Origin: an uncultured Eubacteriales bacterium
GTDB taxonomy: Bacteria > Bacillota_A > Clostridia > Oscillospirales > Oscillospiraceae
Assembly: GCA_900319835.1 (NCBI GenBank)
Contig: ONPY01000017.1
Span: forward strand, 1 to 29,463
DNA: 29,463 bases
Reading direction: 5' to 3'
The notes below the pieces were generated by a model. It was not told the origin of the DNA. It did no database searches and saw only the letters and a program-made list of their open reading frames with translations. How positions within the stretch are numbered: position 1 is the first letter of the stretch; each line of letters begins with the position of its first letter. This document shows, piece by piece, positions 1 through 6,555 of the stretch. Made by a program: the position numbers and the translations under genes.

Positions 1-380
1 CCGACCGTCACGGTCTTGCCATTGTGGAACTTGACGCCGTCACGCAGGGTAAAGGTGAAGGTGTCGCCGGTGTCCGCAATGGTGTAAGCGCTCGCGACAG
101 CGGGGATCAGATTACCGTTTTCATCGGGCTTTACAAGGCCCTCAAACACGTTGAAGAGGATCTCTCTGGTTCCTGCCGCCGTCATTTTGTGGGGGTCAAG
201 ACTGTCGTCCAGGTCCTGGGCAATGCCCACGGTCAGCTCCCCGCCCTGGACCGGGGCGGCGGGAGCGGTGCTTTCCTTCGGCGTATCGGTGCCGGAATTG
301 CCGCCTTTGCATCCGCAGAGTGCAGCAGTCAGCATGACAAGTGCCAGAAGGAGGGTGAGAATGCGTTTCAGGGATTTCAT
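1..380 (-). CDS. Peptide/nickel-type ABC transporter substrate-binding lipoprotein, N-terminal part only
   Basis: Reading back from ATG at 378-380 gives 126 codons that run off the left edge of the window. Residues 1-24 form a lipoprotein signal: Lys/Arg at 2-6, a Leu/Ala-rich core and a lipobox LCGC with Cys24 as the lipidated residue. A Gly/Ser/Thr/Pro linker follows. The mature part (GGELTVGIAQDLDDSLDPHK, then NVFEGLVKPDENGNLIPAVA and DTFTFTLRDGVKFHNGKTV) is the classic start of SBP_bac_5 proteins, which bind oligopeptides, dipeptides or nickel outside the membrane for ABC import. The ligand cannot be deduced from this fragment. An AAGGAGA ribosome site lies just upstream of the ATG. Permease and ATPase genes would be expected beyond the window. 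Confidence 0.9.
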   Translation of the reverse strand, partial: MKSLKRILTLLLALVMLTAALCGCKGGNSGTDTPKESTAPAAPVQGGELTVGIAQDLDDSLDPHKMTAAGTREILFNVFEGLVKPDENGNLIPAVASAYTIADTGDTFTFTLRDGVKFHNGKTVTV

Positions 381-470
381 AGTGCTTCTCCTTTTGAAAA
401 TTGCATACTCAATATGCAGTTGTATGTACGGTCCAGCCGGGAAAAGCTCCCGTACCGGCCGTGCCAGTGC

Positions 471-499
471 AGTATATCTTATTTTATGCCGCTTTGCAA
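471..499 (-). promoter_or_regulatory. Promoter of the substrate-binding lipoprotein gene
   Basis: On the minus strand TTGCAA (494-499) and TATACT (471-476) are separated by exactly 17 bp. Transcription would begin near 464, giving a leader of about 85 nt. The leader contains inverted repeats, for example GTACGG/CCGTAC at 426-431 and 450-455. The promoter begins right after the end of the DUF951 gene, so the transporter is a separate transcription unit. Confidence 0.65.
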
Positions 500-517
500 T
501 TCCTTTTTCATAGGGTG

Positions 518-712
518 TTATGCGTCCGCTGCATCATCGCGCAGCACCGCCCGGACGTTCCGCTCAAATTTGCTGCGGGCGCCCATGACCTCGTGGCCGC
601 AGCCGCAGCAGCGCAGGCGGAAATCCGCGCCGATGCGCAGCACCAGCCACTCGCTGCTGCCGCAGGGGTGGGCCTTTTTCATTTTCAGCCGGTCGCCGAC
701 GCGGATGTCCAT
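518..712 (-). CDS. DUF951 family protein
   Basis: A 64-residue basic protein with the hallmark DUF951 pattern: GDRLKMKKAHPCGSSEW, then RIGADFRLRC and GHEVMGARSKFERNV. Cys17, Cys35/Cys36, Cys38 and His40 could form a small metal site, although none has been proven to my knowledge. Family members are usually 60-70 residues, so this is full length. Its ATG overlaps the rarA stop codon (TGATG, sharing one base at 712), which implies translational coupling. The family has no settled function; proximity to RarA or to chromosome-maintenance genes is the only contextual hint. The identification is firm and the role is unknown. Confidence 0.9.
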   Translation of the reverse strand: MDIRVGDRLKMKKAHPCGSSEWLVLRIGADFRLRCCGCGHEVMGARSKFERNVRAVLRDDAADA

Positions 713-1977
713 CAGCCTTCCCCCTTGATCTTGTCCCAGTAGGCCTTGGCGGCCTGCTCGGTCTTGTTGTCGCCGTACTCGTAATATTTCGTCCCCACCA
801 GGTTGTCGGGCAAATACTGCTGCGCGACCCAGCGGTTGGGGAAGTCGTGGGGGTACTTGTAGCCCTGCTCCCGCTCAAAGCCCGCGCCGTCGGCGTGGAC
901 ATTCTGCAGTTCGCGGGGGATCGGCCCGGCCTTGCCGGCGCGGATGTCCGCCCGGGCGGCCATGATGCCGAGGCAGGCCGTGTTGCTCTTCGGCCAGGTG
1001 GCCAGCAGGATGACCGCCTCCGCCAGGGGGAGCTGCGCCTCCGGCAGGCCAAGCTGCAGGGCACTGTCGACACAGGCCTTGACGATGGGCACGGCCATGG
1101 GATAGGCAAGGCCGATGTCCTCGCTGGCGGAGCAGAGGATGCGCCGGCAGGCGCCGATCAGGTCCCCCGCCTCCAGAAGCCGGCCCAGATAGTGCAGCGC
1201 CGCGTCCGGGTCGGAGCCGCGCATGGACTTCATGAGGGCGGAGACCGTGTCGAAATGGTCGTCCCCCTCCCGGTCATAGCGCATGGCGCTGCGCTGGGAG
1301 ACGGCCTTGGCATCCTCCAGCGTCAGCAGCACCTTGCCGTCGGTTCGGCGGGCGGCGGTGAACAGCAGCTCCACGGAGTTGATGGCCTTGCGCACGTCCC
1401 CGCCGCAGCTGCGGGCGATGTGCTCGGCCACGCCGGGCTCGATCTCCGCGTGCAGCGCGTCGCGGGTGCAGAGATAGTCCACGGCCCGGTCCACCGCCGG
1501 GAGCACCGATTCCGGCTCCACGCTTTTGAACTCAAAGATGGTGCTGCGGCTCAGAATCGCGTTGAACACGTAGAAATAGGGGTTTTCCGTGGTGGAGGCG
1601 ATGAGCGTGATGGAGCCGTTTTCGATGAACTCCAGCAGGCTTTGCTGCTGCTTTTTGTTGAAGTACTGGATCTCGTCCAGGTACAGCAGGATGCCGCCGG
1701 GGGCCAGGAAGGTGTCCAGCTCGTCGATGATGGCCTTCACGTCCGCGATGCCGGCGGTGGTGGCGTTCAATTTGCGCAGCGTGCGGTTGGTCTGCTGCGC
1801 GATGATGCGGGCCACGGTGGTCTTGCCGGTGCCGGAGGGACCGTAGAAGATCATGTTGGGGATCTGTCCGCTCTCCACAATGCGGCGGAGCATCCCGCCG
1901 GGGCCGAGGATATGCCGCTGCCCGACCACGTCGGCAAGCGTATCGGGGCGGATCTCGTCCGCCAGAGGCTTGTACAT
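712..1977 (-). CDS. rarA: Replication-associated recombination protein A (RarA/MgsA), AAA+ ATPase
   Basis: A 421-residue AAA+ clamp-loader-like ATPase of the RarA/MgsA/WRNIP1 family, which acts at stalled replication forks. The start LADEIRPDTLADVVGQRHIL is typical. Walker A is GPSGTGKTT at 46-54 and Walker B LLYLDE at 97-102. The sensor-1 region reads IASTTENPYF, followed by the C-terminal tetramerisation region (AMAVPIVKACVDSALQLGLPEA). The start is ATG at 1975-1977, preceded by GGAAGGAAGGGA. The in-frame ATG at 2014-2016 lies inside the -10 box and cannot be in the mRNA. The gene overlaps the downstream DUF951 gene by one base. Length and motifs are normal. Confidence 0.95.
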   Translation of the reverse strand: MYKPLADEIRPDTLADVVGQRHILGPGGMLRRIVESGQIPNMIFYGPSGTGKTTVARIIAQQTNRTLRKLNATTAGIADVKAIIDELDTFLAPGGILLYLDEIQYFNKKQQQSLLEFIENGSITLIASTTENPYFYVFNAILSRSTIFEFKSVEPESVLPAVDRAVDYLCTRDALHAEIEPGVAEHIARSCGGDVRKAINSVELLFTAARRTDGKVLLTLEDAKAVSQRSAMRYDREGDDHFDTVSALMKSMRGSDPDAALHYLGRLLEAGDLIGACRRILCSASEDIGLAYPMAVPIVKACVDSALQLGLPEAQLPLAEAVILLATWPKSNTACLGIMAARADIRAGKAGPIPRELQNVHADGAGFEREQGYKYPHDFPNRWVAQQYLPDNLVGTKYYEYGDNKTEQAAKAYWDKIKGEG

Positions 1978-2014
1978 GAAATTCCCTTCCTTCCAGAAAA
2001 ATGCATGATAAATC

Positions 2015-2043
2015 ATTATATCACCTCCCCGCGCGTTTGTAAA
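2015..2043 (-). promoter_or_regulatory. Promoter of rarA-DUF951
   Basis: On the minus strand TTTACA (2038-2043) and TATAAT (2015-2020) are spaced by 17 bp. The predicted start point is near 2008, about 30 nt before the chosen rarA ATG. This placement excludes the longer rarA reading frame that begins at 2016. Confidence 0.75.
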
Positions 2044-2111
2044 AAAGAATCTGGGTGAACTTTTTCGCTTCCCCTTCGTCTAACCCCCGTAAAAACCCAA
2101 GGCGCCCGCGG

Positions 2112-2140
2112 TGGACAATTCCGGCAGGCTTTGTTATAAT
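2112..2140 (+). promoter_or_regulatory. Promoter of the Pro-rich stalk protein gene
   Basis: TGGACA (2112-2117) and TATAAT (2135-2140) are 17 bp apart, with TG at 2132-2133 giving an extended -10. Transcription would start near 2147, about 58 nt before the ATG at 2205. The gene has a strong AGGAGGA ribosome site at 2189-2195. This is one of the best sigma-A type promoters in the window and is divergent from the rarA promoter. Confidence 0.8.
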
Positions 2141-2204
2141 AAAAAGACCCTGACAAACGCCGGAGTTCCTCCGCCGCGCCAGGCAATCAGGAGGAAACGT
2201 TTCT

Positions 2205-2915
2205 ATGAATAAAGGAAGAATCAAAGCCGTTTTGTTTTTGGTGGTGTTTCTGCTGGTGATGGCCGTGGCCGTGAACCTGCTGCTGGACATGGATCGGGAG
2301 CGGCGCGAGGTGGTTCACCTGCCCGCGAATACGCCCGCCGCGACCGAGGCCCCGGCCCAGACGCCAGCCCCGGTTGAGACGCCCGCCCCGGTCCAGACCC
2401 CGGCGCCCACCCCGATGCCTACGCCGGTTCCCACGCCCGTTCCCACCCCGGCGCCTACGCCGGACCCCTATCTCAACGCGCCCTCGCCCACGCCGGTCCC
2501 CACTCCGGTGCCGGCGCCCGTGGGGCAGGAGCTTGGCTCCGGCCGCTTCAGCTCCGAGACGGGGGTGGCCATGAACATCCGGGCGGAGTGGACAGCTCAC
2601 GTTCTGGACGCAAACCGCGTGCAGGTGACCGTGCAGGTCTGGCTGGACTCCTATTCCCTGCAGATCACCGAGGCCCGCAGCTCCCTGAATGTCAGCGTGG
2701 GCGACAGCTACAAGACCGCCGACACCCCCACGGCAAACTATGAGGACAACACCAGGCACGAGACCCTGCTCGCCACCACGGAGCACACGGTGAATCTCTC
2801 CGACGGGGAGAGCCGCAGCTTCCCCGTGCAGGTGGAGTACTACTTCGGCGGCACCTACATGAAGAAGGATCTGCCCGTCATCGAGTGCGGCGGCAGCATC
2901 ACGCTGGAGAGATAA
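2205..2915 (+). CDS. Membrane-anchored extracytoplasmic protein with Pro/Thr stalk, unknown function
   Basis: 236 residues. A short basic N-terminus (MNKGRIK) is followed by one hydrophobic segment at about residues 8-27, then a charged patch. From about 40 to 108 runs a Pro/Thr/Ala-rich stalk made of PTP- and PVPTPAP-type repeats. The C-terminal 125 residues look like a compact beta-rich domain (NIRAEWTAHVLDANRVQV, VTVQVWLDSYSLQI, FPVQVEYYFGGTYMKKDLPV) with only one cysteine. The topology suggests anchoring in the membrane with the folded domain held out through the cell wall. I do not recognise the C-terminal domain as a named family. The gene stands alone between its own promoter and a repeat cluster. 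Confidence 0.8.
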   Translation: MNKGRIKAVLFLVVFLLVMAVAVNLLLDMDRERREVVHLPANTPAATEAPAQTPAPVETPAPVQTPAPTPMPTPVPTPVPTPAPTPDPYLNAPSPTPVPTPVPAPVGQELGSGRFSSETGVAMNIRAEWTAHVLDANRVQVTVQVWLDSYSLQITEARSSLNVSVGDSYKTADTPTANYEDNTRHETLLATTEHTVNLSDGESRSFPVQVEYYFGGTYMKKDLPVIECGGSITLER

Positions 2916-2921
2916 AAATGG

Positions 2922-3062
2922 GCCCCCTTTCGTAAAGGGGGCTGTCTGGCCGGAGGCCAGACTGAGGGATCGGGCGCAAGGCCTGCAGACAAACAAAAGG
3001 GTCAGCTTTTCGATCCCTCCGACCTCGCTTCGCTCGGCCACCTCCCTTTCGCAAAGGGAGGC
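2922..3062. repeat. Paired left/right palindromic intergenic element (copy A)
   Basis: The left half has hairpin GCCCCCTTT-CGT-AAAGGGGGC (2922-2942), then hairpin GTCTGGCC-GGA-GGCCAGAC (2944-2962), then GAGGGATCG. After a spacer of about 38 bp the right half runs in the opposite sense: CGATCCCTCC at 3011-3020, a GC-rich stretch, then hairpin CCTCCCTTT-CGC-AAAGGGAGG (about 3041-3061). The same arrangement recurs at 3822, 20138, 23225 and 28527. No coding potential is seen. The first hairpin follows the stalk protein stop codon closely and may also help end that transcript. Confidence 0.85.
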
Positions 3063-3070
3063 GTGGCCGC

Positions 3071-3172
3071 AGGGGAGCCTATAAGGAAAGGTGAACCCCT
3101 CAGGCGCTTCGCGCCAGCTCCACCCGTAAAGGGCGCAATGCCCTTAGGCAGGGGAGCCAATAGAGAAAGGTT
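3071..3172 (+). repeat. Module-2 repeat, ending at the nth ribosome site (with partial extra copy)
   Basis: The block from ACCCCTCAG (3095) through GCTCCACCCGTAAAGGG, CAATGCCCTT and GGCAGGGGAGCC to AGAAAGGTT (about 3172) matches a second copy at 20299-20379. A shorter third copy lies at 23270-23331. A fragment of the module end (AGGGGAGCCTATAAGGAAAG, from 3071) occurs just before it, as if two copies had been joined. The AGAAAGG at its end is the only Shine-Dalgarno-like sequence for nth. Confidence 0.8.
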
Positions 3173-3180
3173 GATTGGAA

Positions 3181-3816
3181 ATGCGCACGCCCGAACAGGT
3201 ACAGCAGATCGTGGATCTGCTGCTCAAAGAATACCCGGAGGCCGACTGCACCCTGGATTACGGCAAGGATTACGAGCTGCTGTTCTCGGTCCGCCTGGCC
3301 GCCCAGTGTACCGACGAGCGGGTCAACCAGGTCACGCCCGCCCTCTTTGCCCGCTTCCCCACGCTGGAGGCCTTTGCCGCGGCCGACGTGGAGGAGGTGG
3401 AACAGTACATCCACTCCTGCGGCTTCTTCCGGGCCAAGGCGCGGGACATCGTGGCCTGCGCCCAGACGCTGATTCAAAAGCATGGCGGCCGGGTCCCCGG
3501 CACCATGGAGGAGCTGACGGCCCTGCCCGGCGTGGGCAGAAAGACCGCCAACCTCATCCTGGGGGACGTATTCCGCGTGCCCGGCTCCACGGTGGTGGAC
3601 ACCCACTGCATCCGTCTCACCAACCGCATGGGCCTGGTGGACGACATGAAGGAGCGGGTGAAGATCGAGATGGCCCTGCGCCGGATCCTCCCGCCGGAGA
3701 AGTCCAACGCCTTCTGCCACTGCCTGGTGCTGCACGGCCGCGCCGTCTGCGACGCGAGAAAGCCGAACTGCGAGGCCTGCTGTGTCAGGCATCTCTGCCG
3801 GCACTTCTCGGGGTGA
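3181..3816 (+). CDS. nth: Endonuclease III (DNA glycosylase / AP lyase)
   Basis: 211 residues, the usual length for Nth. It removes oxidised pyrimidines and cleaves abasic sites in base-excision repair. The helix-hairpin-helix motif LPGVGRKTAN carries the catalytic Lys121, and the conserved Asp140 lies in VVDTH. The C-terminus holds the four-cysteine [4Fe-4S] loop with spacing C-x6-C-x2-C-x5-C (VCDARKPNCEACCVRHLC). I chose ATG at 3181; an in-frame TTG at 3175 is only 4 nt from the AGAAAGG ribosome site, against 10 nt for the ATG, so a two-residue longer form is possible. No separate promoter is evident; a repeat module lies directly upstream. Confidence 0.95.
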   Translation: MRTPEQVQQIVDLLLKEYPEADCTLDYGKDYELLFSVRLAAQCTDERVNQVTPALFARFPTLEAFAAADVEEVEQYIHSCGFFRAKARDIVACAQTLIQKHGGRVPGTMEELTALPGVGRKTANLILGDVFRVPGSTVVDTHCIRLTNRMGLVDDMKERVKIEMALRRILPPEKSNAFCHCLVLHGRAVCDARKPNCEACCVRHLCRHFSG

Positions 3817-3821
3817 GCAGT

Positions 3822-3950
3822 GCCTCCCTTTGGAAAAAGGGAGGGGGACCGCGCCTGCGCGGTGGAGGGATCGAATCGGCAGCCCTGCCACGCCAGACCT
3901 TTCGATCCCCCAGTCAGCTTTGCTGACAGCCCCCTTTTTGAAAGGGGGCC
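3822..3950. repeat. Paired left/right palindromic intergenic element (copy B)
   Basis: Left half: hairpin around GCCTCCCTTT...AAAGGGAGG (3822-3845), second hairpin ACCGCGC-CT-GCGCGGT (3848-3863), then GGAGGGATCGA to 3874. Right half from 3902: TCGATCCCCCA, hairpin GTCAGC-TTT-GCTGAC (3913-3927), then GCCCCCTTT-TTG-AAAGGGGGC (3929-3949). The inner stems differ completely from copy A but still pair. The element fills nearly all of the nth to 4015 gap. The remaining stretch, 3951-4014, holds only the ribosome site of the next gene. Confidence 0.85.
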
Positions 3951-4014
3951 ATGATCAAGACGGCGACATGCCTGCGCATTTTCCACCATCAAATCTGAAA
4001 GGAGGCGACGCCTC

Positions 4015-5508
4015 ATGCAACTGAACAGAGACGCCCTCCTTGCCCGCTGGCGGGCCGATCGCCTGCCCTTCCTCGCGGCCCTGGGCTTCGGGCTGCTGGC
4101 CCACGGCTTCCTGCTGACCAACAAGATCCCCGTGGACGACGATCTGCCGAATTTCTTCAACAAAGGCGCAACCTACGTCTCCGGGCGCTATGGGCTGGAG
4201 CTGCTGCGCCTGGTGATGCCGGACGTGTCCATGCCCTGGATCTACGGCTGGATGAGCCTGGCGCTGCTGGCGCTGGCGGTGTGCGTAATGCTGCGGCTGT
4301 TTCGGATCAAAAGCCCGGCGCTGCGCCTGCTGCTGGCGGGGGTCTTCGTCACCTTCCCGGCGGAGACCGGCACCCTCTGCTACATGTTCACAGCCGTGCC
4401 CTACGCCCTGGCCCTGCTGCTGACGGTGACGGGCGTGGCGCTCTTTGCCGAAAACCGGCGCGGCCGGTGGCTGCTCTCCCCGCTGCTGATCGCCTTTTCC
4501 TGCTCAATCTACCAGGGCTATTTCGCCTTTGCCGCCAGCTTCTGCGTGATCCTTCTGATCCGCGCGCTGGCTGTGGAGGGGAAGGACGCCAAGCCGGTGC
4601 TGCTGGATGGGTTCAGGCTGCTGGGCATGCTGCTTCTGGCCCTGGCCCTCTACGGCCTTGCGATCCTCGTCGCCTCCCGGGCTCTGCACCTGCCTCTGCT
4701 GGGCGAGGCGGTCAATTCCCGCCAGAGCCTGCCGCTGCGCGCTGCCGTGGCCTACAGCGCCTGGCTCAAGACCCTGCTTCGGGGCTACTTTGCCTATGTC
4801 CCCTCCCGGGCGGCGCGGCTGTGCCATGTGCTGCTGCTTCTCACAGCGGGCGCGGCGCTGATCCTGCGCGTCAGGCGGGGCCGGGATGTCAAGGCCCTCG
4901 GCCTTCTGGCGCTGTGCCTGTTTCTCTTCCCTCTGAGCTGCTACTGCCTATATCTGCTGGCGGACAACAGCTATATCCACGCCCTGGCGCTCTACCCCTT
5001 CGCCTCGCTGTATGTGCTGTGCGCCGTGCTGCTGGACGGGGCGGAGTCCCCCGCGCCGCTCCGGCGTACCGGCAGCCTGGCTCTGGCTCTGGTGCTGGCG
5101 GGCAGCGTCTATTTTGCCAATGCCTTTACTCTGCGCGCAAAGCTCCAGTATGAAAACACCTACGCCCTCTACGCCGCCGTGGTGGCGGAGGTCTTTGAGA
5201 CGGAGGGCTTTGACGAAAACGCCCGCGTGGCCCTCATCGGCCAGCCCGCCGCCGCGCGGACGCGCTTTGACAGCGCGTTCGATTTTGACGCCTTTACCCT
5301 GCCCGGCGTGAACATCACCGACCGGCGGCAGGCGGAGAACGTGATCCGGCTGTACCTGGGCTTTGATCTGCCCTTCGTCTCCGAGGAGGAGCAGGCGGCT
5401 CTGGCGGAGAGTCCGGAGTTCGCGGAGATGCCCGTCTGGCCCTATGCGGGCTCGGTGCAAAAAATCGGGGACGTTGTCGCCGTGAAGCTGGGGGAGGTCG
5501 CGCCATGA
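4015..5508 (+). CDS. GtrII-like polytopic membrane glycosyltransferase
   Basis: 497 residues with about ten hydrophobic segments between residues 17 and 365, then a soluble C-terminal region of about 130 residues. The acidic PVDDD motif (Asp41-Asp43) follows the first membrane segment, and GRYGLELL follows it, as in the Glucos_trans_II (GtrII) family. These enzymes are thought to move a sugar from an undecaprenyl-phosphate carrier onto a surface glycan outside the membrane. The SIYQGYFAF loop and a C-terminal domain ending KIGDVVAVKL also fit. The ribosome site AAAGGAGG lies 9 nt before the ATG. The stop overlaps the acyltransferase start (ATGA), so the two are made together. The exact sugar and acceptor are unknown. 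Confidence 0.75.
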   Translation: MQLNRDALLARWRADRLPFLAALGFGLLAHGFLLTNKIPVDDDLPNFFNKGATYVSGRYGLELLRLVMPDVSMPWIYGWMSLALLALAVCVMLRLFRIKSPALRLLLAGVFVTFPAETGTLCYMFTAVPYALALLLTVTGVALFAENRRGRWLLSPLLIAFSCSIYQGYFAFAASFCVILLIRALAVEGKDAKPVLLDGFRLLGMLLLALALYGLAILVASRALHLPLLGEAVNSRQSLPLRAAVAYSAWLKTLLRGYFAYVPSRAARLCHVLLLLTAGAALILRVRRGRDVKALGLLALCLFLFPLSCYCLYLLADNSYIHALALYPFASLYVLCAVLLDGAESPAPLRRTGSLALALVLAGSVYFANAFTLRAKLQYENTYALYAAVVAEVFETEGFDENARVALIGQPAAARTRFDSAFDFDAFTLPGVNITDRRQAENVIRLYLGFDLPFVSEEEQAALAESPEFAEMPVWPYAGSVQKIGDVVAVKLGEVAP

Positions 5509-6518
5509 GAAAAGCGGGTCTGGACATCTGCCGGGTCTTTGCCATTGCCGTGGTGGTCCTGGTACACACGGTGATGCTCTTCTGGGACTTTGACCCCGCC
5601 GTGCCCACCTGGGCTGTTTACAACTACTTCAGCCTGGTGGGGCACGTCTGCATCCCGCTGTTTTTCATGCTCAGCGGGGCGCTGCTGCTGAGCCGCGAGA
5701 AGCTGGATCTGAAAAAGCATCTCATACGCACGGGGCACTTCGTGCTGCTGTTTTATGTCTGGTCACTGATCTGCTACGGGCTGGACGCGCGCTTTTTCCA
5801 CATCTGGACGCTGGACGGGACCTTCCTGTCCCGGGTGCTCTCGGGCTATTTTCATGAGTGGTTCCTGCCTGCCCTCACGCTGTGCTACTGCGCGATCCCC
5901 CTGCTGCACGGCATGCTGTACCGGGAGGAGAAGAACGTCCGGGCCGGGATCCTGCTGCTCAGCGCCCTGGTGGTGCTGCTCTCGGATATCCCGTGCTTTC
6001 CCTACAAGCCCCCGATGATCAACACGCTTCTGAGCCCCTGGAAGCTGAGTGATCTGCGCTATCTGCTGTATTTTCTGCTGGGCTGGTATCTCAACGGAAA
6101 GAAGCTCTCCGGGCGGGCGCTGGCCCTGCTGGGTGCGGCGGCGCTGGCCGCGCAGCTGTTCCTCTGCCATGTCAATCGGCTCTACGCCATCTCCGTGGGC
6201 TATGCCATCGGCATTTATTACGGGAACTTCACGTCCTCCGCGGTGCTGACGGCGGTCTTCGTCTTCTGCCTCTGCCAGCGGGTCGAAACGGTCCCGCCGC
6301 GCGCGGCAAAGGCGCTCAAGCTCCTCGCCTCCTGCTCCTTCGGCATCTATCTGATGCATCCGATCGCCATTGATGCCCTGCGCAGCCGACACCTGGATTT
6401 CCGGGAGTACAACACCTTCTGGTTTTTCCCGGCCTGCTATCTGAGCTTTGTGCTCCTGCCGCTGGCAGCGACCCTGCTGCTGCGGAAAATCCCGCTGCTC
6501 AGAAAGCTGGTACAATAA
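5505..6518 (+). CDS. Acyltransferase-3 family integral membrane protein
   Basis: 337 residues and about ten membrane helices. The N-terminus has the family signature: Asp7 and Arg10 (LDICR) followed by the catalytic-type His21 (VLVHTVM). It continues with PLFFMLSGALLL, typical of OafA/YrhL-like acyltransferases (Acyl_transf_3) that O-acylate surface sugars. The late motif SFGIYLMHPI also fits. The gene overlaps the GtrII-like gene by four bases, which suggests coupled translation and a shared substrate such as a wall polymer, capsule or glycolipid. A hairpin terminator follows six bases after the stop. The acyl group and acceptor cannot be read from the sequence. Confidence 0.88.
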   Translation: MRKAGLDICRVFAIAVVVLVHTVMLFWDFDPAVPTWAVYNYFSLVGHVCIPLFFMLSGALLLSREKLDLKKHLIRTGHFVLLFYVWSLICYGLDARFFHIWTLDGTFLSRVLSGYFHEWFLPALTLCYCAIPLLHGMLYREEKNVRAGILLLSALVVLLSDIPCFPYKPPMINTLLSPWKLSDLRYLLYFLLGWYLNGKKLSGRALALLGAAALAAQLFLCHVNRLYAISVGYAIGIYYGNFTSSAVLTAVFVFCLCQRVETVPPRAAKALKLLASCSFGIYLMHPIAIDALRSRHLDFREYNTFWFFPACYLSFVLLPLAATLLLRKIPLLRKLVQ

Positions 6519-6523
6519 CGAAT

Positions 6524-6555
6524 GCCCGCTCCGTATTCACGGAGCGGGCGCTGTT
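6524..6555. terminator. Terminator between the acyltransferase gene and ypeB (convergent)
   Basis: A perfect 10-bp stem GCCCGCTCCG / CGGAGCGGGC (6524-6533 and 6540-6549) with a six-base loop is followed on the plus strand by GCTGTTTTAC. It lies between two converging genes whose stops are only 37 bp apart, so it probably serves both, with the better T-run on the plus side. Confidence 0.75.

Noticed and set aside
1978..2016. Longer rarA starting at 2016, with residues MIYHAFFWKEGNF before the usual start
   Set aside because: That ATG lies inside the -10 box of the promoter; a good ribosome site precedes the ATG at 1977, where the family homology begins.
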